From assembly GCF_027359375.1 (NCBI RefSeq), contig NZ_CP114779.1, positions 558,001-622,000 on the forward strand: 64,000 nucleotides of DNA. The letters run 5' to 3'. The notes below the pieces were generated by a model. That model had not been told where the DNA came from, ran no database searches, and was given only the letters and a program-made list of their open reading frames with translations. This DNA is from Prochlorococcus marinus str. MIT 0919 (GTDB lineage Bacteria; Cyanobacteriota; Cyanobacteriia; PCC-6307; Cyanobiaceae). Of the stretch, positions 46,010-54,669 are shown in pieces. The translations under genes and the position numbers were made by a program. Positions within the stretch are counted from its first letter, which is position 1. Each line of letters begins with the position of its first letter.

Positions 46010-47449
46010 ATGGAATTTCTAAAGTCATTAGTTGCGCAAAGTGATATGACATTAAAAGAAGTAATGATAATTATTTCTGAAAATAAGCGTGGAATATGTT
46101 TCATTTTAGATAATGAAATACTTGTTGGGTTAGTAACTGATGGTGATATCAGAAGGGCAATTGTTAGTGGGTCAATTTTAAAAGAACCTATATCTAAAAT
46201 AATGGTAAGAGATTTTATATCCCTTCCGGTTGAAAGTGATGAGAGGTTAATTAGGGAAACATTCAAGCCAAACTTAAAACTAATACCTTTAATTGATAAC
46301 AATGGGTGTCTAGTAGGCGCTGCAGATCAACTTGGCTCTCATAGGATACCCTTGTTAGAGCCTTTCCTTAAAGGCATGGAATCGCAATATGTTCTTGACT
46401 GCTTGGAAACCAATTGGATCTCTTCGCAAGGGGAATATGTAAGAAGATTTGAGCAGCAGTTTAAAGTAATGCATTCTGAAATGGAATCCTTAGCTGTATG
46501 CAATGGAACCATTGCATTACACCTTGCTCTTTTAGCTCTTGGTATCAAATCAGGGGACGAAGTAATTGTTCCGGATATTACTTTTGCAGCTACTGCAAAT
46601 TCAGTTATCTATTGTGGAGCGAAGCCTGTATTTTGCGAAATAAATAAGAAAACTTGGTGCATAGAGCCTAACGAAATAAGAAAGCTGATTACAACTAATA
46701 CTAAAGCCATTATACCTGTCCATTTATACGGTCAAGTTTGTAATATGAACGAGATTATTTCAATTGCAAAGGAAAATAAATTGCTTTTAATCGAAGATTG
46801 TGCCGAAGCATTAGGTAGTAAAAGGGATGGCAGGCCTGTTGGTACATTCGGAGATGCTGCAACATTTAGTTTTTATGGGAACAAGACCATTTCAACTGGG
46901 GAAGGAGGGATGGTTCTTTTTAAAGATAAAAGTATCGCCAGCGAAGCTAGAATTATTCGTGATCATGGAATGAAACCCGACAAAAGGTATTGGCATGAAG
47001 TGGTTGGGTATAATTATAGGTTAACAAATTTACAAGCCGCTTTAGGTGTTGCTCAGTTTGAAAATCTAGATAATATTTTAGCTCGGAAGAAAAAACTGTT
47101 AACTGAATACCAAAATAAACTAATGGGAATTAAAGGTATAAAAATGCTACCTTATATAGAAAAGAAAATTTACCATTCAAATTGGTTATATACATTGATA
47201 CTAGAAGAGAGTATTGATAGAGATAGACTTATTAGAAACTCAAGAGGAAGAGGAGTAGATATACGCCCTACATTCTATCCACTTCACAAAATGCCTCCAT
47301 ATGAAAAATATAGAAAATCATCAGGTTTAGAAATTAGCAATAATATCGCTTCAAATGGTATTTGCCTACCATCCTCGGCAAGCCTAAGAAGTGATGAGTT
47401 GATCTATGTTGTAGATATATTGAAAGATTCAATTTTGGAAATGTTTTAA
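46010..47449 (+). CDS. CBS-pair plus perosamine-synthase-like aminotransferase fusion
   Basis: A 479-residue fusion. Residues 1-113 are a CBS-domain pair (GICFILDNEILVGLVTDGDI, then LIPLIDNNGCLVGAADQ), normally a nucleotide sensor. From about 114 it is a DegT-family PLP aminotransferase with D263 (IEDCAEALGS) and Schiff-base K292 (YGNKTISTGEGG). The stretches YVLDCLETNWISSQGEYVRR, HLYGQVCNMNEI and DKRYWHEVVGYNYRLTN match GDP-perosamine synthases, which aminate the Gmd product at C4. LegC, the legionaminate-pathway aminotransferase, is a close alternative. In legionaminate clusters a CBS pair is known fused to the nucleotidyltransferase PtmE/LegX, so the domain has moved partner here. Confidence 0.85.
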   Translation: MEFLKSLVAQSDMTLKEVMIIISENKRGICFILDNEILVGLVTDGDIRRAIVSGSILKEPISKIMVRDFISLPVESDERLIRETFKPNLKLIPLIDNNGCLVGAADQLGSHRIPLLEPFLKGMESQYVLDCLETNWISSQGEYVRRFEQQFKVMHSEMESLAVCNGTIALHLALLALGIKSGDEVIVPDITFAATANSVIYCGAKPVFCEINKKTWCIEPNEIRKLITTNTKAIIPVHLYGQVCNMNEIISIAKENKLLLIEDCAEALGSKRDGRPVGTFGDAATFSFYGNKTISTGEGGMVLFKDKSIASEARIIRDHGMKPDKRYWHEVVGYNYRLTNLQAALGVAQFENLDNILARKKKLLTEYQNKLMGIKGIKMLPYIEKKIYHSNWLYTLILEESIDRDRLIRNSRGRGVDIRPTFYPLHKMPPYEKYRKSSGLEISNNIASNGICLPSSASLRSDELIYVVDILKDSILEMF

Positions 47450-47471
47450 TTTTGAATAAAAATTAAAATAA

Positions 47472-48173
47472 TTAATTGCTTAGATTATTAAGTAATTGAT
47501 ACTCTGCAAAGTGAAAATCTTCAATACTATCAATATCGACCGGATATCTATCTTTACTTTTATAAAATTTTGTTGAAGCATGAAAAAATGTTCTTCTGCC
47601 TTTTAAAATATTTAATTCAGAAAAATAAAAATTTCCATTAATGAAATAATATCCGCCTGGATAGGATTGCCTGTTTACTCGGCCGTTAGGATCTACGATA
47701 TAACTCCATGAATCCGTTGTATCATCTAATTTTACACATTCACAAGGGTGCTCCCTCATTTCACTTACGGATACTAATGTTTTATAGTTCTGATTAACAA
47801 ATAATTCCATTGATTTATTAATCTCATTTAAACTTCTTATAGGGTAAGTTGGCTGTAAAAGCAAAATTGATTTAAGGGAAGGGTTTAAATTATCTATTAT
47901 CCAATCGCTAGCATGAATGAGTGTATCTATTACAGAAGAATTGTCAGAAGCAAGGTAAGAAGGTCTTTGCAAACATTCAACACCATACTCTTCTCCTCTC
48001 TTCAGGATATCTAAAGAGTCACTAGTTAAAACTATATTGCTTACACAACTAAGTTTCTTCGCAAGCTCTATAGAATAATCTACCAAAGGCTTTCCATAGA
48101 GTTTCTTGAGATTCTTTCCTGGTAGACCTTTTGAGCCTGATCTTGCAGGAATAATTACTGCTAATTTATGCAT
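47472..48173 (-). CDS. neuA: Acylneuraminate-type cytidylyltransferase (NeuA/LegF-like)
   Basis: A 233-residue enzyme that activates a nonulosonic acid with CTP to CMP-sugar. The opening IIPARSGSKGLPGKNLKKL is the CTP-binding loop, followed by SIELAKKLSCVSNIVLTSDS and the ILLLQPTYPIRSLNEI block with the QPT signature. SVSEMREHPCE and RYPVDIDSIEDFHFAE provide the substrate and metal-binding acids. It is of the NeuA/LegF type rather than PseF (compare the gene at 52958-53656). It runs opposite to the fcl-gmd operon, behind the PhyH-type gene on the same strand. Confidence 0.88.
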   Translation of the reverse strand: MHKLAVIIPARSGSKGLPGKNLKKLYGKPLVDYSIELAKKLSCVSNIVLTSDSLDILKRGEEYGVECLQRPSYLASDNSSVIDTLIHASDWIIDNLNPSLKSILLLQPTYPIRSLNEINKSMELFVNQNYKTLVSVSEMREHPCECVKLDDTTDSWSYIVDPNGRVNRQSYPGGYYFINGNFYFSELNILKGRRTFFHASTKFYKSKDRYPVDIDSIEDFHFAEYQLLNNLSN

Positions 48174-48201
48174 GGGAAACGAGTTAGATAATATCTTGTG
48201 A

Positions 48202-48996
48202 TCAAGGGTTTGCTTTCAAACGGTTAAGTTTGATCATTTTTTCATACCATAGATCATGACCTTCTTTCTTAACTTCTGAAATACCATGAAGAGTAAGTCT
48301 TACAACAAATCCACGCTCAGCTGAAGGAGGGACAGGATCTGCAAAGTGTAAGCTTCTTGAATGATGAATAGTGCAGTCACCTGGCCTATAATTCGGCTCA
48401 AATGTATCAAAATTGATAACATTTGGATTTGATATTGTCAATGAAAAGCCTTTGGCTTCGGAAGGCTTATGTGCAAAATCTATATCGGATGAATTAATAT
48501 AATATTTCAGACCTCCTTTAGAAGCATATTCTTCATTAATAGGTATATAAAAAGTCAAACCAGATCCATTTATTAGACCATAATAAGCGTTGTCTTGATG
48601 GGGGGGTATGGCAGAGCCCAATGGACAACGGGAATGTATTTCTAGGCTATTTAAATAAACTTTTTGTCCAAGAAAAAAAGTTGCAATTTCGAAAATATTA
48701 GAATTAATGAATTTACCGAACAATTCCCTGGATTCATTCAAAGGGTATTCAAAATATTTAATGTATTTACGACCATCTATCTCATCAACTGAAAGCCCCT
48801 TTTTATCAGAAGAATACTTCGCAATAATATCACTTTCATTATCGACCAAATAATTTAGAGCTTTCGAGCAAATACTTTTATCTACAAGCTGGCGAAGCTG
48901 TATTGCGCTAGTCTTATTAAAGATAGTTTTTGCGTGTGCTGAAAATATTTCGCCTTGACTGAATATTTGATTAGGTTTCTGATTTACCTGGTTCAT
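48202..48996 (-). CDS. Phytanoyl-CoA dioxygenase (PhyH)-family enzyme
   Basis: A 264-residue 2OG-Fe(II) oxygenase of the PhyH superfamily. The iron ligands are HxD in IPPHQDNAYYG and the distal histidine in CTIHHSRSLHFADP, with the 2OG arginine in ERGFVVRLTLHG. PhyH-type enzymes hydroxylate lipids, antibiotics or sugars. It lies 28 bases upstream of neuA and on the same strand, so it may hydroxylate the nonulosonate, another island sugar or a lipid anchor. None of these is shown by the sequence. Confidence 0.85.
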   Translation of the reverse strand: MNQVNQKPNQIFSQGEIFSAHAKTIFNKTSAIQLRQLVDKSICSKALNYLVDNESDIIAKYSSDKKGLSVDEIDGRKYIKYFEYPLNESRELFGKFINSNIFEIATFFLGQKVYLNSLEIHSRCPLGSAIPPHQDNAYYGLINGSGLTFYIPINEEYASKGGLKYYINSSDIDFAHKPSEAKGFSLTISNPNVINFDTFEPNYRPGDCTIHHSRSLHFADPVPPSAERGFVVRLTLHGISEVKKEGHDLWYEKMIKLNRLKANP

Positions 48997-49311
48997 AGAT
49001 TTAATTATAATTGAGCAAAATCAAAGTAATTACCAGGGATAGTCTGGGAAAGGCTTCAATGGAATTCCTAAAAATAATGTCCTAAGCAGGAAGAAATTAA
49101 AACTATAATAGATTAGAGGGGCTAGAACTAGAAACAAAAAGTACAACTGTAATATTTTTTACAACTAACTATAATTGCTAATTCGCAATACATTAGTCAA
49201 ATATTAATGTAATAGGGACGATCAAATATGGAATTGGTTTAGTTAGAAATGGTTAAATTAGTACTATTGACATTAGTAAGATATAGAATAAGTAAGAATA
49301 GTTCCTGAAGG
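48997..49311. other. 315-base AT-rich divergent intergenic region
   Basis: Promoter region between the PhyH-type gene and the unknown protein pair. A TTGACA hexamer occurs at 49267-49272, about 40 bases before the plus-strand start, but no well-spaced -10 box follows. No open frame or strong repeat seen. Confidence 0.4.
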
Positions 49312-50166
49312 ATGAGTTCATATTATCCAATTCCGTGTGATTTCTATATAAATCCTGGTTCAAGCAAATCAAAGGTCTCTTCATCAATAACTCTAATTAA
49401 TATGGCAAGTAATCGCATTGAAATGAATTATGAAATTAAAAGCAGTGATATACACTATTGTATATACTATATAAAAGATTATTGCTGGATAAAATATAGT
49501 CAAATTAATTGTGCTTATGGAGATTATATAGAGATAAAGCGTGGTGATCTTAATTTGCCAGAAACAACCATGGCAGTAGTTGTAAGATCTAATAAAAGTG
49601 ACAACCCCGATAGATGCTTAATTCTCCCGGAGCCATATTCTTCTAGAGTTGACAAAAGTCCAATAGCAGAGAGGGCTTCTTACAACTTCACCTTTGGAAG
49701 CTCAACATCCTCTTATCAAGGAGAGTATCCCCACATGCTTGCTAAAGCTATGAAAAGTTCATTTTTAACTTTTGACACTCTAAGGCAAGACAATGTTGAA
49801 GGTTGTAGTTCATTTATGCTTCTTATGAATCTAAAGGTAGATGCTAGAGCTAGGGACGAATATGAAGTATCAATATTTAGAAGTTCAGACCGAAAAGAAT
49901 TAGACAACCTAAAAGTTAAATGTAATTCATTTATTTCTTACAAACTGCCTGATAATCTAAAGGCAACCAGTAATGCTAGCAATGATAATTTGTTTATTAT
50001 ATGCAATAAGGCAACATTTATTCCTATATTTATCACTGCTGGAATAAGCAATTTAAAATATCAAATCACAGTTGAACATACTCATCCTCCTAGTGAACTT
50101 TTTTGGCCGTACAAAAATAATTTATCGATCAAAAAGCTAAGAAGCAATTGGGTCAAAGGAATATGA
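49312..50166 (+). CDS. Unrecognised island protein A, 284 aa
   Basis: No family recognised. It is soluble, with no signal peptide or membrane helix, and rich in aromatic and beta-type sequence: PCDFYINPGSSKSKVSSSIT, DYCWIKYSQINCAYGDYIEI, then a central SYNFTFGSSTSSYQGEYPHM. The repeated strand pattern suggests a beta-sandwich. It overlaps the next gene by four bases (ATGA), and the central block resembles one in that protein, so the two may be distant paralogues. The likely setting is glycan or cell-surface work, from context only. Confidence 0.65.
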   Translation: MSSYYPIPCDFYINPGSSKSKVSSSITLINMASNRIEMNYEIKSSDIHYCIYYIKDYCWIKYSQINCAYGDYIEIKRGDLNLPETTMAVVVRSNKSDNPDRCLILPEPYSSRVDKSPIAERASYNFTFGSSTSSYQGEYPHMLAKAMKSSFLTFDTLRQDNVEGCSSFMLLMNLKVDARARDEYEVSIFRSSDRKELDNLKVKCNSFISYKLPDNLKATSNASNDNLFIICNKATFIPIFITAGISNLKYQITVEHTHPPSELFWPYKNNLSIKKLRSNWVKGI

Positions 50167-50972
50167 ATACAATTATGGAGTTTTTGACTACTAGAAAAAG
50201 AAAACTTGTAAATAGATTTCTAGAGAGAGATTATGAGCCATATAACTTAATGTCACGAATATTACCTAGAAAATCTTATAGTGATTTCTTTATATATTCG
50301 AGAGGGTGCTATATGAACACTTTTATTGCTGAGAATATCTACGCACTATTCGAAGGGAGACAAGTAGAAGTTTGTCATATGCTTAGATTTTACGACAAAT
50401 ATGGCAAGCAAATAAAATCGCATAAAATAATTGATAGTAATTACTTTTCAAGGATGGAACTGCCTTCTATAAAAGAAAAGAGTGAATATATATCATTTAC
50501 TCATGAATCATATAAAATTAAAAATAGGAATCTGACTTTTAGGAATGAAAGTAATATTCATAGCCAACATAGAGGATACTCTGTATATACGAAAATTAAT
50601 GGTAGCTTAGGTAGTGTCGTACATGGCAATTTTGGTGGCATATATCCACCTAATTTATTTCTAAGTGCAGCAAAGCAGAGAAATAAGCTTTATTGCTACA
50701 CACCAATGTATGTTTTCAATAAGTTTAACCATTACCACCTCGTATTTAATAATCCCACCAAAATAAATTTGAAAGTAGATTTAAAAGAAAATTATAATAG
50801 AGATTCAACTATAATATCTAGTAAATCCATACCACCTTTTGGTACAGATTACTTTGATATTATAAACTATGAAGGTACTATTTCATTTTACTCAAAGCTT
50901 CCGATATGCAGGTGCTTAATATTTAAGAATCCAAGTCTTGAAGAAAATGACTTCGATGTCTTTCATTCGTAA
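50163..50972 (+). CDS. Unrecognised island protein B, 269 aa
   Basis: No family recognised. ATG at 50163 overlaps the previous stop (ATGA) and has AAAGGAAT upstream; a TTG at 50148 is less likely. Sequence is aromatic and beta-rich with basic N-terminus (TRKRKLVNRFLERDYEPYN), then RGCYMNTFIAENIYALFEGR and YSVYTKINGSLGSVVHGNFG. That last block sits in the same relative place as YNFTFGSSTSSYQGEYP in protein A and both are followed by an NLF/HML helix and a beta-rich C-terminus, hence possible paralogy. It overlaps the methyltransferase gene that follows, so three genes form one unit. Confidence 0.65.
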   Translation: MNTIMEFLTTRKRKLVNRFLERDYEPYNLMSRILPRKSYSDFFIYSRGCYMNTFIAENIYALFEGRQVEVCHMLRFYDKYGKQIKSHKIIDSNYFSRMELPSIKEKSEYISFTHESYKIKNRNLTFRNESNIHSQHRGYSVYTKINGSLGSVVHGNFGGIYPPNLFLSAAKQRNKLYCYTPMYVFNKFNHYHLVFNNPTKINLKVDLKENYNRDSTIISSKSIPPFGTDYFDIINYEGTISFYSKLPICRCLIFKNPSLEENDFDVFHS

Positions 50973-51837
50973 AAATTCAAATGCTAGAATCCTTATAAAA
51001 GAATCAGGCATGATGGCTTTTAAGCTACTAAAATTAATTAAAAATCCTCTAAAAATAATTAATCTGATAAAATTAGAATATCTAGAGTTTAGGTGTAATA
51101 CAAACAAAAGAATAGATTCCCAAACTAAAATATATAAAGAACTTGGCCTGCAAAGGGATAAGAGTATTAAGCATTTAAATGTAATACTTAAACAATTAGG
51201 ATTAAATAAATACGATGAGGACTATGGTATGTACTCAGAACATTTAATTATATTCGCAGGAATAGCGCTAGAGAAGAAGAATATAGATTCTGTACTTGAA
51301 ATTGGAACATATGATGCTATTAGCACAACAATTTTGTCTGCATTATTTGAGAACTCAAAAATATATACAATAGACTTGAAAAATAATGACCCTATTTATA
51401 AGCAGACATATAGTAGAGAAGATAGCGAAATAAGAAATAGATTTAATATTGCCAGGGATAAGATTATAGCTTCCAGAAATAATATAGAGTTTATCCAAAT
51501 GAATTCCTTGGCAATAATGCAAACCACACTTCGCAAGAAAAAGTTTGATCTAATATGGATAGATGGCGCACATGGATACCCTTTTGTCTGTTCAGATATA
51601 ATGAATTCAATTGCTTTAGCACATCAATCTACCATTATTATGTGTGATGATATTTGGGAGAGTGTTGATAAAAGTGATCAAATATATAAATCTATAGCAA
51701 GTTGGGAAACATTGAATTGCTTAAAATATGCTGAACTAATAGATTTATATTTTTTCTTGAAAAGAGTTGGAAAGATTCACCTGAATAATAAAAAGTTTAT
51801 AGCTTACTTTAAACTTAAAGACCTCTCAACTATATAA
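50947..51837 (+). CDS. Class I SAM-dependent methyltransferase (FkbM/Methyltransf_24-like)
   Basis: About 296 residues from the ATG at 50947. After an amphipathic basic N-terminal region the methyltransferase core shows motif I SVLEIGTYDAISTTIL, the acidic loop KIYTIDLKNNDP, and KKFDLIWIDGAHGYPFVCSD, the D-G-A/S-H signature of the Methyltransf_24 group that often methylates sugars or small secreted compounds, with MCDDIWES after it. It starts inside the end of protein B (26-base overlap), so the three-gene unit is coupled. The substrate is probably a glycan or related island product. Confidence 0.8.
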   Translation: MTSMSFIRKNSNARILIKESGMMAFKLLKLIKNPLKIINLIKLEYLEFRCNTNKRIDSQTKIYKELGLQRDKSIKHLNVILKQLGLNKYDEDYGMYSEHLIIFAGIALEKKNIDSVLEIGTYDAISTTILSALFENSKIYTIDLKNNDPIYKQTYSREDSEIRNRFNIARDKIIASRNNIEFIQMNSLAIMQTTLRKKKFDLIWIDGAHGYPFVCSDIMNSIALAHQSTIIMCDDIWESVDKSDQIYKSIASWETLNCLKYAELIDLYFFLKRVGKIHLNNKKFIAYFKLKDLSTI

Positions 51838-51879
51838 ATATAGTTTATAGAAATAATTAAAAGATATAAAAATGTAAAC

Positions 51880-52881
51880 CTAACTTAAATTTTCCCATTT
51901 AATAAATTTACCTCTAATTATTGATTTAATAACCTTGCGTCCTAATATTTGATTTAGTTGATCTATTGATATGCCATCTATGGCTGGCCGAATAGCATAG
52001 ATATTTTCATAATTTATATAATCTCCGATCTTTAAATCTTTCTTAGCTACAATTCCTTTTTTAGATATCTTAGACATACCAATTTCACTTTCTCTACATT
52101 TTTTACTTTCTGAGCCAAGAATATTTTCTACTCTTCTTAACTCCTCCACATATGATTTCATTTCCTTAATATCAGATGATGCGTAATGATCTGGTCCTTG
52201 GTCTGATCGGCATAAAGTAAAGTGTCTTTCAAAGAATCGTACTCCAATTGATGCACAAATAATCGCAGATGTAATTCCTTCGCTATGATCTGAAAAGCCA
52301 ATCTCATTATTAGGTAAACTATTTTTCATAGTGGTTATACATCTTGCATTAATATCAGAGTCAGGGCATGGGTAAGCTGAAACACAATGAAGGATAGTAG
52401 GGTTAATGCTTGAATAATTGACCAAGCAATCTTGGACCTCATTAATAGATGACATTCCAGTTGCTAATATAATTTTTTTTGTATTGAATGAATTCAAGCA
52501 TTTATGAATAAACTGATCCCCAAGATCTGCTGATGCAGTTTTAAACATTCGAACACCTATTTTATAAGCTTCTTCAGCAGATAGAGGATCATAAGGTGTG
52601 GTAATAAAATCTATCTTCTTATGATTTGCATGCTGTAATGCTTTTTCAAGCTTATCATCATTAAATTCCAATCGCTTAATCATTTCATAATGTGATTCCG
52701 ACTCTGAGCTGGACCTAAGTTGGTAATTAACCTTGGGTGCGTTTAAAGAAACTAACCTATTAGCATAGAAACTTTGAAATTTAACAGCGTTACAACCACA
52801 TTCAACAGCGGCGTCGATTAATTTTATTGCTTTTTCAAGTGATCCATCATGATTAACTCCAATTTCCGCAACTATATACAT
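51880..52881 (-). CDS. neuB: NeuB/LegI-type nonulosonic acid synthase
   Basis: A 333-residue enzyme that condenses phosphoenolpyruvate with a 6-carbon amino sugar to a 9-carbon sialic-acid-like sugar. The barrel opens with IVAEIGVNHDGSLEKAI, then CNAVKFQSFYANRLVS, STP-like ITTPYDPLS and ATGMSSINEVQDC. The metal site lies in ERHFTLCRSDQGPDHYASS and a C-terminal SAF domain (about 270-333, KKDLKIGDYINYENIYAIRP) follows. It is closer in these motifs to LegI/NeuB than to PseI, which is encoded at 54670. CMP activation could be by the NeuA-type enzyme at 47472. Confidence 0.9.
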   Translation of the reverse strand: MYIVAEIGVNHDGSLEKAIKLIDAAVECGCNAVKFQSFYANRLVSLNAPKVNYQLRSSSESESHYEMIKRLEFNDDKLEKALQHANHKKIDFITTPYDPLSAEEAYKIGVRMFKTASADLGDQFIHKCLNSFNTKKIILATGMSSINEVQDCLVNYSSINPTILHCVSAYPCPDSDINARCITTMKNSLPNNEIGFSDHSEGITSAIICASIGVRFFERHFTLCRSDQGPDHYASSDIKEMKSYVEELRRVENILGSESKKCRESEIGMSKISKKGIVAKKDLKIGDYINYENIYAIRPAIDGISIDQLNQILGRKVIKSIIRGKFIKWENLS

Positions 52882-52957
52882 GTGGGGATAAGCAATAATT
52901 GGATTATCTCGTACATTATAGGCTTCTAATTAAATTATAAAAAATTGTCTCACATGA

Positions 52958-53656
52958 TCATTCTGCTTTCTTGCTGATTACTTCATGTAATACTTCAGCT
53001 CTAAGTAAATCCTCCATTGTATCTATATCCTGCACCCGCCATCTTGGAAGAAGTAAAGGGTATCCATTGTTAAAAATATTAGCTGTTTGCTTCCACGCTG
53101 TAGGGCTCGCCCAGTAAAACTGACCAGCATCATGAAAAGATTCTGTTAAATCCTGACTTAGTACGTTGTAATTCTCAGGATAAAACATACTAGAGCGTCC
53201 ATCAGACCCTATCTTTATAGACCTCTGAATAGGGAAAGGGAAAGAGGTGGCTGTAAAAACAAATGAAGTTAAATCTATAGTGTTCAACAATTCAAAAGCT
53301 TTATAAAGATCTGATGATTTAACGAATGGTGCTGTAGCTAAAAGACAACACACTGAATTAATACTAAAAGAATTGCTTTCAAGCCATTCAATAGCCTGTC
53401 TAATGACAGGCTGAATACCTATTTGATCAGTAGCAAGATGAGACGGTCTTAAAAATGGAACTTCTGCTCCTTGTTGAAGTGCTATTTCTGCAATTTCCTT
53501 GTCATCCGTACTCACAATAACTTTTTGGAAGCATTTTGAATCTATAGCGGCCTTTATTGACCATGAGATCATAGGCTTCCCTCGAAAATTAATTACATTT
53601 TTCCTGGGGATGCGCTTGCTTCCCCCTCGGGCTGGAATTAAAGCGATATTCATCAA
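52958..53656 (-). CDS. pseF: Pseudaminic acid cytidylyltransferase
   Basis: A 232-residue CMP-sugar synthetase of the PseF type. It has LIPARGGSKRIPRKNVINFR, then MISWSIKAAIDSKCFQKVIV, STDDKEIAEIALQQGAEVPF and, in the C-terminal half, YPENYNVLSQDLTESFHDAG followed by QFYWA, a block I know from PseF rather than NeuA. It should make CMP-pseudaminic acid from the PseI product. It lies 76 bases upstream of neuB and on the same strand, so the two are one transcript even though PseI is on the opposite strand. Confidence 0.9.
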   Translation of the reverse strand: MMNIALIPARGGSKRIPRKNVINFRGKPMISWSIKAAIDSKCFQKVIVSTDDKEIAEIALQQGAEVPFLRPSHLATDQIGIQPVIRQAIEWLESNSFSINSVCCLLATAPFVKSSDLYKAFELLNTIDLTSFVFTATSFPFPIQRSIKIGSDGRSSMFYPENYNVLSQDLTESFHDAGQFYWASPTAWKQTANIFNNGYPLLLPRWRVQDIDTMEDLLRAEVLHEVISKKAE

Positions 53657-54152
53657 AACCTTGCTTTATAATCTTTTAAAATTAAAAATTACATTTAATT
53701 ATATATAAATCCAAGGAAATTTCAAATTTTAAAGCATTTACTATAGAAGAAGTTTACAAAGGATTTCCTTTAGGACAATAACAAGAATAAGTTTGATTTT
53801 AAAATCAACGATGATTAATGTAGTTTATTGCTCTACTATTGAAATAAGAGTTGATAATATCTGGAGAATAATTAAGGCATTAATGAATTCAAAGCAGTGC
53901 ATAGGTTGCTATTGCCTAATTACAGTGAGAAGGTTGTCTGTGCATAATGATTTGATTTAGCCTATGATAATTACTGGTTAAAGCTGAAATATAATAGAAT
54001 ATATTCCTATTAGAATAATAGATATAAAATAAGAGTTGCTTTTACAACTTCTTTAATAAATTAGATTAATGCTAGCCCTATAACTGATATAAGTAAAGGG
54101 TTTGATATTTTAAAGAATAAAGTGCTAGAATAAGAAAAATATTTGCTTTAAT
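53657..54152. other. 496-base AT-rich gap, possibly gene scar
   Basis: Divergent region between pseF and the GNAT gene. A 49-codon frame (ATG 53811 to TAG 53960; begins MINVVYCSTIEIRVDNIWR) is the only open frame of note and matches nothing I recognise. A perfect 16-base palindrome TTGATTTTAAAATCAA (53793-53808) stands two bases before that ATG, but in DNA this AT-rich it could be chance. The tract may be decayed sequence from island turnover. Confidence 0.4.
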
Positions 54153-54584
54153 ATGATTGCCTTAGTAGAAGTAAATGTAGATGATGCAGACCACATTAAA
54201 TATTTATATACTCTTTTGCAAAATAAAAAGTTTAATATTAGCCATGAATCAATTCCAACATTTGAAGAACATATAATTTTTGTCAAGTCCTGTAAATATA
54301 GAAAATGGTACCTAATTAAAAAGATGAACAAGTATCATGGATCGGTATATTTAACAAATGAAAATACAATTGGTATCAATACAAGTTCAAATAAATATGA
54401 GGAGTATGTTGAAATAATTAAACTAGTAATTAATAATCATGTTCCATTAGCACCAATAGCATCAATTAGATCTAAGTATTTTATTATCAATGCCAATCCA
54501 GACAACTCTAACTTGATCAAGGCTTTAAAACATCTAAAAATGCATCATATTCAAAGTTCTTATGCCTATAAGACAAATTTATAA
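54153..54584 (+). CDS. GNAT-like N-acetyltransferase, degenerate acetyl-CoA loop
   Basis: A 143-residue protein of the acetyltransferase type often found in LPS loci. Family blocks visible are YLYTLLQNKKFNISHESIPT, FEEHIIFVKSCKYRKWYLI and GSVYLTNENTIGI, and near the end FIINANPDNSNLIKALKHLK. The acetyl-CoA pyrophosphate loop, normally (Q/R)xxGx(G/A) just after the EIGI strand, is missing; the protein reads GINTSSNKYEEYVEIIKLV there. It may be inactive, use another acyl donor, or only bind. A divergent promoter region precedes it and pseI follows 85 bases later. Confidence 0.7.
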   Translation: MIALVEVNVDDADHIKYLYTLLQNKKFNISHESIPTFEEHIIFVKSCKYRKWYLIKKMNKYHGSVYLTNENTIGINTSSNKYEEYVEIIKLVINNHVPLAPIASIRSKYFIINANPDNSNLIKALKHLKMHHIQSSYAYKTNL

Positions 54585-54669
54585 TCGCTATCTCAGTTGA
54601 GAGTTAATTAAAATCTGTACAATTATATTAAGAGGAGATATATTTAATATGAATTAACAGGTCCTGAAC

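Noticed and set aside
53793-53808. Perfect 16-base palindrome
   Set aside because: Made only of AT-rich sequence in a very AT-rich gap; expected by chance at about this frequency in a window of this size.
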